DNA of 64,000 nucleotides from DATFDN01 sp963767645 (GTDB taxonomy: Bacteria; Pseudomonadota; Alphaproteobacteria; Acetobacterales; Acetobacteraceae), in the NCBI GenBank assembly GCA_963767645.1, contig CAVYEW010000003.1:186001-250000 (forward strand), in the 5' to 3' direction. The translations under genes and the position numbers were made by a program. The notes beneath the pieces were generated by a model that saw only the letters and a list, made by a program, of their open reading frames with translations, searched no databases and was not told the DNA's origin. Positions within the stretch are counted from its first letter, which is position 1, and every line of letters begins with the position of its first letter. Positions 28,804-37,541 of the stretch are shown piece after piece.

Positions 28804-29190
28804 ATGACCTCGGGCGTCGTCGAACATGTCAGCACGTTGAGCTTCGCGGCGACGCTTGACCGCTTGGTGGCGGCGATCAAGGCGGCGGGTTTGATCATCT
28901 TCGCGCGGATCGACCACGCGGCCGGCGCGCGGCAAGCCGGCCTCGCGATGCCGCCCACGATCGTGCTGCTCTATGGCCATCCCAAGGGCGGCACCCCGAT
29001 CATGCTCGCGGCGCCCCAGGCCGCACTCGACCTGCCGATGCGGGTGCTCGTGCGGGCGGAGGCCGAAGGACGCACCCTGGTGTCGTTCCACCCGATCGCG
29101 CCAGTGATGTTGGCTGCCGGGGTCCCGGACGCTCTCTCGAACCGACTGGAGCCGGCGCAACGCCTGTTGATCGAGGCGATCCAACCATGA
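28804..29190 (+). CDS. DUF302 family protein
   Basis: A 128-residue soluble protein of the DUF302 family. It has the conserved FAATLDRLVAAIKAAGLIIF opening, a middle IDHAAGARQAGLAMPPTIVL, and LLYGHPKGGTPIMLAAPQ. The biochemical role of the family is not established. Its TGA overlaps the ATG of the channel-like gene (ATGA at 29187-29190), so the two are translationally coupled. The ATG at 28804 fits the family's N-terminus; an upstream in-frame start lies inside the end of the ligase gene. Confidence 0.82.
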   Translation: MTSGVVEHVSTLSFAATLDRLVAAIKAAGLIIFARIDHAAGARQAGLAMPPTIVLLYGHPKGGTPIMLAAPQAALDLPMRVLVRAEAEGRTLVSFHPIAPVMLAAGVPDALSNRLEPAQRLLIEAIQP

Positions 29191-30185
29191 GTGACATGTC
29201 GATCACATCCGCGACGACACCAGCTTGGCAACAGCTCGACTATTTCCCGGTCGGCCTATTTGGCTCCGTCATGGGCCTGACCGGCCTCTCGATCGCATGG
29301 CGGCTGGCGCACGCACGATACGGCTCCCCCGCGTGGGTAGCCGTCGTGATCGGTGCCGTTGCGGTGATTGCCTTTGTCGCGGTGGCGCTCGGCTATGCCG
29401 TGAAGCTGGCCACCGCGCCAGACGCTGTTCGGGCCGAGTTCCGCCACCCTGTTGCCGGCAACCTGTTCGGGACACTTCTGATCAGCTTGTTGTTGTTGCC
29501 GCTCGTTCTGATACCGGTCAGCATGCGGTTGGCACAGGTTATGTGGGGCGTCGGTGCGCTCGGCATGGTGGTCTTCGCCTGGACGATCGTTAGCCGCTGG
29601 ATGAGTGACCGCCAGCAGGTTGCTCAAGCGACCCCGGCCTGGATTATTCCGGTCGTTGGCTTGCTTGACGTGCCGCTCGCACTTCCCTCGCTCGGCCTGC
29701 CGTCGATGCACGGGGTGATGGTGCTGGGCTTGGCCGTCGGGCTATTCTTCGCTGTGCCGCTGTTTACGCTGATCTTCTCGCGGCTGGTGTTCGAGCCGCC
29801 GATGCCGGATGCGTTGCAGCCATCGCTGTTGATTTTGGTGGCGCCGTTCGCCGTCGGCTTGTCCACTTACGTGGTGACGACCGGACAGGTCGACCTGTTC
29901 GCGCAATCGCTCTATGTGCTGACCCTCTTCGTGCTCGCGGTGCTGCTGGGCCGATTGCGGCATCTTCCGAGTTGCTGCCCGTTCAGAGTCTCGTGGTGGG
30001 CCGTCAGCTTCCCGCTCGCGGCCTCGGCGATCGCAGCACTGCAATTCGCGGCAGCCGAGCCGGGGTGGATCACCGACACGATCGCACTGGCGCTGCTGAT
30101 TTTCGCGACCCTGATGATCGCGGCGCTGTTCGTACGTACCCTGATCGGCGTGACGCGCGGTGAGTTACGGACTTTGAGTAGTTGA
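29187..30185 (+). CDS. SLAC1/TehA-type anion channel family membrane protein
   Basis: A 332-residue integral membrane protein with about ten hydrophobic helices. The N-terminal LDYFPVGLFGSVMGLTGLSI matches the first pore helix of the TDT/SLAC1 family (P-x-G-x-FG-x-VMG-xx-GL). Later landmarks are LPLVLIPVSMRLAQVMWGVG, SLLILVAPFAVGLSTYV and SWWAVSFPLAASAIAALQFA. The family includes the tellurite-resistance protein TehA and plant SLAC1 anion channels. The ion carried here is unknown. It is coupled to the DUF302 gene upstream. Confidence 0.85.
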   Translation: MSDMSITSATTPAWQQLDYFPVGLFGSVMGLTGLSIAWRLAHARYGSPAWVAVVIGAVAVIAFVAVALGYAVKLATAPDAVRAEFRHPVAGNLFGTLLISLLLLPLVLIPVSMRLAQVMWGVGALGMVVFAWTIVSRWMSDRQQVAQATPAWIIPVVGLLDVPLALPSLGLPSMHGVMVLGLAVGLFFAVPLFTLIFSRLVFEPPMPDALQPSLLILVAPFAVGLSTYVVTTGQVDLFAQSLYVLTLFVLAVLLGRLRHLPSCCPFRVSWWAVSFPLAASAIAALQFAAAEPGWITDTIALALLIFATLMIAALFVRTLIGVTRGELRTLSS

Positions 30186-30295
30186 GGCGGCGCGGCTCAG
30201 ACTCAGAAAGCGGCGCCGAATGCACATTTGTGTAAAGCACGTAGGGAATAGCCTGACGGCAGGACGTATCAAAGCAGGATCGGGAGGACGACAAC

Positions 30296-31078
30296 ATGCG
30301 CTGGGCCCGCTTCGACCAGAACGGAATCGCGACCTACGCCGTCGTCGAAGGCGACGAGCTGATCCCGGTCCGCGGCTCCCCGCTCACCACCTGGGAGCGC
30401 GGCTCCGCGCGCCTGAAGCTCGCGGAGGCAACCTTGCTGCCGCCGGTGATTCCGCCCACTTTCTACGCCTGCGGCATGAACTACGCGGGGCACGTGAAGG
30501 CGGTGGCGGCGAAGATCGGCCAGGCGCCGAACCTGCCGACGCAGCCCGACATCGGCTATCGTGCCAATAACGCTTTGATCGGCCCCGGCGCACCGATCGT
30601 CATCCCGCGCGATGCCACCGACAAGGTGCAGTATGAAGGCGAGCTGGTGGTGGTGATCGGCCGCACCTGCAAGCACCTGACGCGCGACGGCGCGCTCTCC
30701 GCCGTGCTCGGCTACACGATCGGCAACGACGTGAGCGAGCGGAGCTGGCAGAAATCGGATCGCACGATGTGGCGGGCCAAGAACACCGACACGTTCAAGC
30801 CGATGGGGCCCTGGATCGAGACCGATCTGCGCCTTGATGACCTGCTGACCAGGATCCGGCTCAACGGCAAGCAGCTTATCGAATTCCGCACCAACGACAT
30901 GGTGTTCGGCGTGATTGATTATCTGGTGGCGATGACCCGTTATCTCACCTTGTATCCCGGCGACATGATCTGGATGGGCACCGAAGGCGAGACCGCCGAC
31001 ATGAAGCACGGCGATGTCTGCGAAGTGGAGATCACCGGCATCGGCACGCTGCGCAATCCGGTGGTGCGGGAAGGCTAG
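30296..31078 (+). CDS. Fumarylacetoacetate hydrolase (FAH) family protein
   Basis: A 260-residue protein of the FAH family, which hydrolyses or decarboxylates C-C bonds in ring-cleavage products. FYACGMNYAGHVKAVAAKIG, the metal-binding VQYEGELVVVIGR, and GYTIGNDVSERSWQ are the conserved segments, and DTFKPMGPWIETD and LYPGDMIWMGTEGET complete the core. ATG follows cgggaggacgacaac. It is convergent with the flavin monooxygenase gene. The neighbourhood (monooxygenase, cupin) suggests degradation of an aromatic or dicarbonyl compound, but the substrate is not predictable. Confidence 0.88.
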   Translation: MRWARFDQNGIATYAVVEGDELIPVRGSPLTTWERGSARLKLAEATLLPPVIPPTFYACGMNYAGHVKAVAAKIGQAPNLPTQPDIGYRANNALIGPGAPIVIPRDATDKVQYEGELVVVIGRTCKHLTRDGALSAVLGYTIGNDVSERSWQKSDRTMWRAKNTDTFKPMGPWIETDLRLDDLLTRIRLNGKQLIEFRTNDMVFGVIDYLVAMTRYLTLYPGDMIWMGTEGETADMKHGDVCEVEITGIGTLRNPVVREG

Positions 31079-31117
31079 AGCGGCGTCCGGATAACGGCAT
31101 CGACGTCGCTCCGCCCT

Positions 31118-31141
31118 CCCAGACCGGATCGTCCGTCTGGG
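31118..31141. terminator. Hairpin between convergent genes
   Basis: A stem of cccaga/tctggg plus cgga/tccg with one bulged base and a 3-base loop. It sits between the FAH gene stop (31078) and the monooxygenase stop (31142), so it could end transcription from both sides. There is no T-run. Confidence 0.5.
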
Positions 31142-32383
31142 TCAGCGCCCCAGGCGCTCCCGCTCGAAGCCGGCGACCTTGCGGTACTGGCTCGCGATGG
31201 CGAGCAGTTCCTCATGCGAGATCACGTCCTCCAGCCGGGCGAATCCGTCCGGGGCGCGCGCGGCCACGATGTCGATTACCTGCTCAGGCCCCATGCCGCG
31301 ATTGCTGAGCACGATCTGGCTGGTGGCGGGCAGCCGTTCCGCCTCGTAGGCCCGCAATGCGTCCTCGATCGCGCCGATCTCGGCGAGCGTGCGCGCCAGC
31401 ACCCGCGCGTCGATGATCGCCTGGGCAGCGCCGTTCGAGCCCACCGGGTACATGGGATGCGCCGCGTCGCCCAGGAGCGTGACGCGCCCAAAGCTCCAGT
31501 GCTCGAGCGGGTCGCGGTCGCACATCGGGTACTCGTAAAAGATCGGCGCCCGGCGCATGAGGCCCGGCACGTCGAACCAGTCGAACCGCCAGTGCGCGAA
31601 ATGGGGCAGCACTTCGTCCAGCCGGCCGGGGCGGCTCCAGTCCTCGTGCCGGGGCGGCGGCGCCGAGCCGTCGCCGAGCCTGACCCACACCGCAAAGTTG
31701 ATGAGCGAGCGGCCGCGCTCGGCGGCCTCGCGGGAGATCGGGTAGAGGACGACCTTCTCTTTCAGGTCGCCGGCGATGATCATCGAGCGTCCGGAGAGGA
31801 AGGGCTCGCCTTCAACGGCCCCGCGCCACAGCATGTGGCCGTTCCACTTGGGTGGACCCTCCTCCGGGTAGAGCTGGGCACGCACGGCCGAGTGGATGCC
31901 GTCGGCGCCCACCAGGACGTCGCCGCGCCAGGCTGGGAGCGGGGCACCGGACTCCGCCGCGAAGCGGGCGGTCACGCCGTCGCCGTCCTGCGCGAAGCTG
32001 ACCAGCCGATGCCCGAGATGGATACAGCCGGACCCGATCCGCTCGCGCGCCGCTCGGTGCAGGAGGCCCTGCAGATGACCCCGGTGGATCGAGAATTGCG
32101 GGTAGGGATAGCCCGCCTCCAGCCCGCGCGGCTCGGTCCAGATGCGCTGGCCGAAGCGGTTGCAATAGATCAGCTCGCTGGTGCGGACGCCAGTGGCGTC
32201 GAGGCGGCCGAGCAGGCCGAGATCGGCCAGTTCCTTGACCGCGTGCGGCAGGAGGTTGATGCCGACGCCAAGTTCCCGGATCTCCGATGCCTGCTCGAAG
32301 ACCTCGACCTCAACGCCACGCTCTTGTAGGCGGAGCGCCGCCGCGAACCCGCCGATGCCACCGCCGATTACCAGGGCCTTCAT
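31142..32383 (-). CDS. FAD-dependent monooxygenase (flavin-dependent oxidoreductase)
   Basis: A 413-residue group A flavoprotein monooxygenase. The Rossmann motif is at the very start (MKALVIGGGIGGFAAALRL). DVLVGADGIHSAVRAQL (the DG motif) and VTLLGDAAHPMYPVGSNGAA (the GD motif) are both intact. YEAERLPATSQIVLSNR is typical of salicylate/kynurenine-hydroxylase-like relatives. It probably hydroxylates an aromatic or related compound with NAD(P)H. The ATG at 32383 is fixed by the Rossmann motif. A 166-base gap separates it from the divergent small membrane gene. Confidence 0.9.
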   Translation of the reverse strand: MKALVIGGGIGGFAAALRLQERGVEVEVFEQASEIRELGVGINLLPHAVKELADLGLLGRLDATGVRTSELIYCNRFGQRIWTEPRGLEAGYPYPQFSIHRGHLQGLLHRAARERIGSGCIHLGHRLVSFAQDGDGVTARFAAESGAPLPAWRGDVLVGADGIHSAVRAQLYPEEGPPKWNGHMLWRGAVEGEPFLSGRSMIIAGDLKEKVVLYPISREAAERGRSLINFAVWVRLGDGSAPPPRHEDWSRPGRLDEVLPHFAHWRFDWFDVPGLMRRAPIFYEYPMCDRDPLEHWSFGRVTLLGDAAHPMYPVGSNGAAQAIIDARVLARTLAEIGAIEDALRAYEAERLPATSQIVLSNRGMGPEQVIDIVAARAPDGFARLEDVISHEELLAIASQYRKVAGFERERLGR

Positions 32384-32549
32384 TGCCGCCCCCTTAGCCC
32401 GCTGGAAGTCGCCCGCCGACGGAGCGCGCCGGGCGGAGCCGTCTCGCTCGCCCTGATTCTACCCTACAGCGGGCACAACGGCTGCTAGTATCATATCCAG
32501 CGGCTCGCAGGCGGAGGAGGGAGAGCACCATGGCATATGGTGGTGGATT

Positions 32550-32780
32550 TTGCCCATATCAGACGACGAGGAACGCCAACTGAGGATCGACCAGATGGCC
32601 GTCAACATCGAGAAGATGCGCTCCGACATGCGTTGGGAGGCACGCAAGTTCATGGTCTCGGCCATTCTCGCTGCCGCCGCTGCGGTCGGCGCCGGGGTGG
32701 GTATTGGCAATCTGATCTGGGCGCATCCGCCAGCGCCGCTGCCGCCGATCGTGATTCAGCTTCCCGCACCACCGAGGTGA
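32550..32780 (+). CDS. Small single-pass membrane protein, unknown function
   Basis: A 76-residue hypothetical protein. Residues 5-33 are charged and likely helical (DDEERQLRIDQMAVNIEKMR). Residues 36-58 form one membrane helix (VSAILAAAAAVGAGVGIGNL). A short Pro-rich tail follows. The TTG start at 32550 has ggtgga four bases upstream; ATG at 32595 is an alternative. The EKMRxDMRWExRKF pattern is one I associate with small hypothetical proteins of related bacteria, but I cannot name a family. It is the first gene after a possible promoter (tagtatcat near 32488). Confidence 0.6.
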   Translation: MPISDDEERQLRIDQMAVNIEKMRSDMRWEARKFMVSAILAAAAAVGAGVGIGNLIWAHPPAPLPPIVIQLPAPPR

Positions 32781-32902
32781 CACAGCACGCTGCTACGCTT
32801 CAGGGCGCAGGACAGCAGACGGCCAAGCTCGATGCTACAAGCACCGACCGGCGCAACGGCCCGAATGTTCAGGCCGGCGCACGGCCGGAAAGGGAGGCAG
32901 AC

Positions 32903-33343
32903 ATGATCGACTTGGCAGCCGGCATCACCCCGGCGGGCGAGGGCCAGGACGGGACCGCCTGGAACGTGCTGGGGCACCGCTACTTCCTGAAGGCCGAGTG
33001 CGAGAGTGTGTTCTGCTTCGAGACGGTGGACCCGCCAGGCACGTTCGTGCCGCTCCACATCCATCCGACCCAGGACGAGTTCATCTGTGTCCTGGAGGGG
33101 ATTTTCGACCTGCAGCTCGGGGATGCCAAGCGGCAGGCCAGGGCCGGCGACCTGGTGCGGCTGCCCCGTGGCACGCCGCACGCCTATTACAACAACCAGG
33201 ACGTCCCGGCGCGGGCGCTGTTCTGGGTCAGCCCGGCGCGGCGGCTGCGCGAGCTGTTCGACAAGCTGCACGATCTGCAGGACGTCGAGGAGGTCGTGCG
33301 GCTCTCGCACGAGTGCGAGGTCGATTTCCTTCCCCCGAGCTAG
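32903..33343 (+). CDS. Cupin domain protein
   Basis: A 146-residue single-cupin protein. Motif 1 is PLHIHPTQDEFICVLEGIF with the metal ligands His-x-His and Glu; motif 2 is LVRLPRGTPHAYYNN with the last His. ESVFCFETVDPPGTFVPLH is typical of the quercetinase-like small cupins. The enzyme activity is unknown. ATG at 32903 follows agggaggcagac. It is ten bases from the end of the convergent CYTH-CHAD gene. The 122-base gap after the small membrane gene holds no other gene. Confidence 0.82.
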   Translation: MIDLAAGITPAGEGQDGTAWNVLGHRYFLKAECESVFCFETVDPPGTFVPLHIHPTQDEFICVLEGIFDLQLGDAKRQARAGDLVRLPRGTPHAYYNNQDVPARALFWVSPARRLRELFDKLHDLQDVEEVVRLSHECEVDFLPPS

Positions 33344-33353
33344 CGGACCTCGC

Positions 33354-34916
33354 CTAGTTCCAGAACGGGTCGGCATCCCGCAGCGCGTGCCAAGCCTTGG
33401 GAACGCGCTGGCGTGCCGCCGCGCCGCGCTTCTCGACCCACGCAGCCAGGTCGGCCAAGGCTGCCGCCATCTCGGAGGCTCCGCCTTCGGCCAGACGCCG
33501 GGCCAGTTCCGGCGTTGCCGCCGCGTCGTTCACGGCCCCGAGCAGCTCCTGCAGCTCCTTGCAGGGGCGCAGCATCGCCCGGACCCGCTTGGGCCGATAG
33601 AGCGACTCTGTGAACTCGATCCCGTAACGAAGCGTCTTCAGCCGCTTGCGCAATTCGTGCAGGCTGCGCGTGTCGGCGTGGCGGATGCTCTTGCCCTGCT
33701 TGGCCGCGCGCCGCATCAACCTGCCGAGCAGCGCTGGCGCGACCGCCTCGAAGCTCCGGGCCAGCCCCGGCGGACCCAGCGTGGCCGGGTCGCGCACCCC
33801 ATCCTCGGCCCATGCTCCGAGTTCGAGCAGCAGTCGGGCGAACCGCGGCTCGGCCAACTCCCGCATCGCCTCTTCGCGCACCGCGGCACGAGCCGTCTGC
33901 GCTGCCTCCTCCAGCATGCGTGGCCAGCTTGCCGCCGGATTTTCCGCCGCGGCGGCCGCAAGCGTCTCAGTGACGAACACGTCCCAATCCCGGGCGGCAC
34001 CGAAGATCCGCCCCGCGCGGCGCAGTTCCTTGTTGAACCGGCCGGCGGGCTCCGGGGCGAGCACCGGCTTGTACAGCGCGATGGCAGCGCGCAGGCGTCG
34101 GAGGGCGACGCGGATCTGATGGACACCTTCCGCATCGCCGCGCGCCGCCGCTCCGAGATTGACGCGCAGATGCCCGATGGCGGCCCCCACGATGCGGCCG
34201 AACGCCTCGGACGCCGGCTGGCCCCGCCGCAGCGCAAGCTCCTCCGGCTTCACCGCCTCCGGCCCCTGGCGGCCGGCAAGCTGCGCGCCACGCTCCGCCT
34301 TGCTTGCCGGCTCGATCGCCAGCGGCACTGCGTCGGTCAGTTCCAGCGCCAGCTTGTAGAGCGCCGCCGGAGCACCGCCCTTCAGCTCGAGCTCCAGCTC
34401 GCTGACCGGTAGGTCGTGCTCGCTCGTGCGGATGCGGCCCTGGTCGATCGCCGCCTCGATCGCGGTGCCGTCATTGCCAGCGATGAGCCAGACGGTGCGG
34501 CGGATCTCCGTCCTGCAGATGGCAACCAGCGCGCCGTCCAGCGCCGTGACCGACGCGGCACACGGCGTCCCCGCGAGCAATCCGAGATCGGGCATCTCGG
34601 CGCCGACCGGCCATTCCCACTCTCCGCGCCGTGCCGCCGCGCCTTCGGCGACCGGCGCGAGCTTCAGCGTTTGGATCAGACCGCGCCCGGGACTACGGCG
34701 CACGCGCAGGCTGCTGCCGGCGTTGGCAAGCAGTCCGTCCGGCGTATCGAAATAGGTCGTCTCCTCTTCGCGGACCTCCGGCGGCCCGGCGCGCGGCGGG
34801 CGCAAGGCGGGATGGCCCTCCAACGCCGGGCGGGCGGCCGGCGGAAGGCGCAGCTTGATCTCGATTTCCTCGGGACCGTGGGCGGCGGTCGCTTTCTGCC
34901 CCAAAACCGCCTTCAT
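33354..34916 (-). CDS. CYTH and CHAD domain protein
   Basis: A 520-residue fusion. The N-terminal CYTH domain (about residues 15-205) has EEIEIKLRLPP, TTYFDTPDGLLANAGSSLRV and RTEIRRTVWLI, the acidic and basic residues of a triphosphate tunnel enzyme. The CHAD domain (about residues 230-515) has the conserved basic His/Arg helices GVHQIRVALRRLRAAIALYK and SLHELRKRLKTLRYGIEF. CYTH hydrolyses triphosphate-type substrates; CHAD binds inorganic polyphosphate. The protein probably acts in polyphosphate handling. The ATG at 34916 immediately precedes the CYTH domain; longer frames exist upstream. Confidence 0.88.
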   Translation of the reverse strand: MKAVLGQKATAAHGPEEIEIKLRLPPAARPALEGHPALRPPRAGPPEVREEETTYFDTPDGLLANAGSSLRVRRSPGRGLIQTLKLAPVAEGAAARRGEWEWPVGAEMPDLGLLAGTPCAASVTALDGALVAICRTEIRRTVWLIAGNDGTAIEAAIDQGRIRTSEHDLPVSELELELKGGAPAALYKLALELTDAVPLAIEPASKAERGAQLAGRQGPEAVKPEELALRRGQPASEAFGRIVGAAIGHLRVNLGAAARGDAEGVHQIRVALRRLRAAIALYKPVLAPEPAGRFNKELRRAGRIFGAARDWDVFVTETLAAAAAENPAASWPRMLEEAAQTARAAVREEAMRELAEPRFARLLLELGAWAEDGVRDPATLGPPGLARSFEAVAPALLGRLMRRAAKQGKSIRHADTRSLHELRKRLKTLRYGIEFTESLYRPKRVRAMLRPCKELQELLGAVNDAAATPELARRLAEGGASEMAAALADLAAWVEKRGAAARQRVPKAWHALRDADPFWN

Positions 34917-35113
34917 CGCCGGAACTTCGCCCGCTGCCCCGGCAGCGTCAATGGAACCGCCGAAGCTGGTGACTTCGTGACCGGCCGCCATGCGATCTGG
35001 CACTCCCCGCTCACGGCAGAACCGATTACAACGCATTTAAAGGCGTCGTCGTTGCACGTTCGAGGCACCCCGCCGCGTGCCGACGCCAACGAGAAAGGCA
35101 CGCGACAGAGGCC

Positions 35114-35494
35114 ATGCCACGTAAGCCGCGCATTCTTGTGGTGGAGGACCAGGCGTTGATCGCCGGTCTGATCGCCGACGCGCTGAGCGACACCTATGAG
35201 GCGGTCTGCGCGCCCACGGTGCCGGAAGCCGTTGAACATCTGCTGACGAACTCGATCGACCTCGTGCTGCTGGACTGCGTCCTGCCCGGCGGCACGATGT
35301 GGCAGGTCATGCTGGATGCGGACCGGCTCGGCGTGCCGGTCGTCCTCATGACTGGCGACCCCGGCCAGATGCGGGAGATCAAGGGCGGCCCCCGCCCCTA
35401 TATCCTCAAGCCGTTCTCGATCGCCCAGCTTCTCGACGTCATCGACGCGCAGACCGGCGTGGCCACGCCCGCCGTCTCCGCGCCGCGATCCTGA
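35114..35494 (+). CDS. Stand-alone response-regulator receiver domain
   Basis: A 126-residue CheY-like protein with no output domain. The acidic pocket is VVEDQ (Glu11, Asp12), the phospho-acceptor is Asp54 in LVLLDCVLPGG, the Thr is in VVLMTGDPG, and the Lys is in YILKPFSIAQLLDVI. It has no adjacent histidine kinase. ATG follows acagaggcc. Its TGA is ten bases before the proposed dapB start and lies in the same reading frame as dapB. Confidence 0.87.
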   Translation: MPRKPRILVVEDQALIAGLIADALSDTYEAVCAPTVPEAVEHLLTNSIDLVLLDCVLPGGTMWQVMLDADRLGVPVVLMTGDPGQMREIKGGPRPYILKPFSIAQLLDVIDAQTGVATPAVSAPRS

Positions 35495-35503
35495 CGGCAG
35501 ACG

Positions 35504-36277
35504 CTGAGCCTGCGGATCGGCATCGCCGGCGCTACCGGCCGCATGGGCCGCCTCCTGATCGAGGAGGTCCGCGCCGCCGGAGGCGTCCTGGCCGGCGGAA
35601 TCGCCCGGCCGGGGTCCGCGCCGTTCCCGGAGGGCGTGCCGCGCCTCGATGACATCGGCGCGTTGGCCCGGGCGGCCGAGTTGGTGATCGACTTCACCCA
35701 TGCCGACACGGCGCAAAGCCACGCCAGCGCGCTCGCCCAGGCGGGAACGGCCTGGGTCCTCGGCACCTCGGGCCTGTCGGCGGCGGACGAGGCCGCGGTC
35801 GCCGAGGCGGCACGGCGCATCCCGGTCGTGTACGCCGCCAATTTCTCGGCCGGCGTGACGCTGGTACTGGCGCTGGCCGAACGCATGGCCGCTGCCCTCC
35901 CGGCCGACTCCTATGATGCCGAGATCGTGGAGATGCACCACCGCCAGAAGGTCGACGCTCCCTCCGGCACCGCGATCGGCATCGGCCGCGCGGTGGCCAG
36001 AGGGCGCGGAATCGCGCTGGAAGGAGCGATGGAGGCCGGTCGCCACGGCCAGACCGGCGCCCGCCAGCCTGGCGCGATCGGCTTCGCATCGCTGCGCGGC
36101 GGCCAGATCGTGGGCGAGCACACGCTGATCTTCGCCGCCGCCGACGAGCAGATCGCGCTCACCCATCGTGCCTTCGCCCGCCGCACCTTCGCCGCTGGGG
36201 CGGTGCGCGCTGCCCTGTGGGCGAGCAGGCAGCCAGCCGGGCTCTACAGCATGGCCGACGTGCTCGGCCTCGGCTGA
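35504..36277 (+). CDS. dapB: 4-hydroxy-tetrahydrodipicolinate reductase (probable CTG start)
   Basis: Reduces the product of DapA in lysine and diaminopimelate synthesis. The NAD(P) loop is RIGIAGATGRMGRLL, and the catalytic region is VEMHHRQKVDAPSGTAIG. About 257 residues with the start used here, which is usual. No ATG, GTG or TTG lies between the upstream in-frame TGA (35492-35494) and the cofactor loop. The ATG at 35543 falls inside the loop and would destroy it. CTG at 35504 or 35510 is the likely initiator. The upstream receiver gene is in the same frame, so rare stop read-through is another option. Confidence 0.88.
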   Translation: MSLRIGIAGATGRMGRLLIEEVRAAGGVLAGGIARPGSAPFPEGVPRLDDIGALARAAELVIDFTHADTAQSHASALAQAGTAWVLGTSGLSAADEAAVAEAARRIPVVYAANFSAGVTLVLALAERMAAALPADSYDAEIVEMHHRQKVDAPSGTAIGIGRAVARGRGIALEGAMEAGRHGQTGARQPGAIGFASLRGGQIVGEHTLIFAAADEQIALTHRAFARRTFAAGAVRAALWASRQPAGLYSMADVLGLG

Positions 36278-36353
36278 GCGGCGGCGGCTCACGGTGCCTT
36301 GACCCTCGGTTTCCTTTCGGCCACACACCGCGCCGCGGCAAGAGAGAGGGACC

Positions 36354-37541
36354 ATGCGCGCAACCGGCGAGTACCTGTTCACCTCGGAATCGGTCTCGGA
36401 AGGGCATCCGGACAAGGTCGCCGATCGGCTCAGCGACACCGTCCTTGATGCCTACCTTGCCGCCGATCCCTATGCGCGCGTCGCCTGCGAGACGCTGGTC
36501 ACGACCAACCAGGTGGTGTTGGCGGGCGAGACTCGCGGACCGGACTCCGTCACCCATGAGCAGCTGGAGAATCTGACCCGTCAGGCCATCAAGGACATCG
36601 GTTACGACCAGCCGGGCTTCTCCTGGCGCCACGCCAAGGTGGACGTGCTCCTGCACACCCAGTCGGCCGATATCGCCCAGGGCGTCGATGCCGTCGGCAA
36701 CAAGGACGAGGGCGCGGGCGACCAGGGTATCATGTTCGGCTATGCCTGCCGCGAGACCGAGGCGCTGATGCCGGCTCCGCTCTACTACGCGCACCTGATC
36801 CTGCGCCGCGTCAGCGAGCTGCGCCGTCATGGCGACCGGGCTGTCGCCGGGCTCCTGCCCGACGCCAAGAGCCAGGTCACGCTCCGCTACATCGACGGCC
36901 GGCCGGTCGAGGCCACCAGCGTCGTGGTCTCCACCCAGCACGAGGAGGAGCTGGACCAGGAGCAGGTCAAGGACCTGCTCCGCCCGATCGTGGAGACGGC
37001 GCTGCCGCCGGGCTGGATGCCGCCGGATCGCGAGTTCTACGTCAACCCGACCGGCAAGTTCGTCATCGGCGGGCCGGACGGCGATTGCGGGCTGACCGGG
37101 CGCAAGATCATCGTCGATACCTATGGCGGCGCGGCGCCGCATGGCGGGGGGGCGTTCAGCGGCAAGGACCCCACCAAGGTCGATCGCTCGGCCGCCTATG
37201 CCTGCCGTTATCTCGCCAAGAACGTGGTCGCTGCGGGGCTGGCCGAGCGATGCACCATCCAGATCAGCTATGCGATCGGCGTCTCGCACCCGCTCTCGGT
37301 CTATGTCGACCTGCACGGCACTGGCCACGACGTCGAGGAGGCGCGGCTGGAGCGGGCGCTGCGCGAGCTGATGGACCTCTCGCCGCGCGGCATCCGCGAG
37401 CATCTGCGGCTCAATCGGCCGATCTATGCGCCCACCTCGGCCTACGGCCATTTCGGCCGCGAGGCCGATCCGGCGAAGGGCACGTTCACGTGGGAGAGGA
37501 CCGATCTGGTGCCGGGGCTGAAGGCGGCGTTCGGGCGCTAG
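36354..37541 (+). CDS. metK: S-adenosylmethionine synthetase
   Basis: Makes SAM from methionine and ATP. The 395-residue product has FTSESVSEGHPDKVADRLSD (ATP site), GAGDQGIMFGYAC (signature 1) and GGGAFSGKDPTKVDRSAAYA (signature 2), in the expected order. ATG follows gagagagggacc. The 76-base leader is short and shows no SAM-I or SAM-II riboswitch features I can recognise. The 3' end overlaps the proposed trmB start by 52 bases. Confidence 0.97.
   Translation: MRATGEYLFTSESVSEGHPDKVADRLSDTVLDAYLAADPYARVACETLVTTNQVVLAGETRGPDSVTHEQLENLTRQAIKDIGYDQPGFSWRHAKVDVLLHTQSADIAQGVDAVGNKDEGAGDQGIMFGYACRETEALMPAPLYYAHLILRRVSELRRHGDRAVAGLLPDAKSQVTLRYIDGRPVEATSVVVSTQHEEELDQEQVKDLLRPIVETALPPGWMPPDREFYVNPTGKFVIGGPDGDCGLTGRKIIVDTYGGAAPHGGGAFSGKDPTKVDRSAAYACRYLAKNVVAAGLAERCTIQISYAIGVSHPLSVYVDLHGTGHDVEEARLERALRELMDLSPRGIREHLRLNRPIYAPTSAYGHFGREADPAKGTFTWERTDLVPGLKAAFGR

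Noticed and set aside
36278..36353. SAM riboswitch before metK
   Set aside because: The gap is only 76 bases and shows none of the SAM-I or SAM-II core sequences I know.
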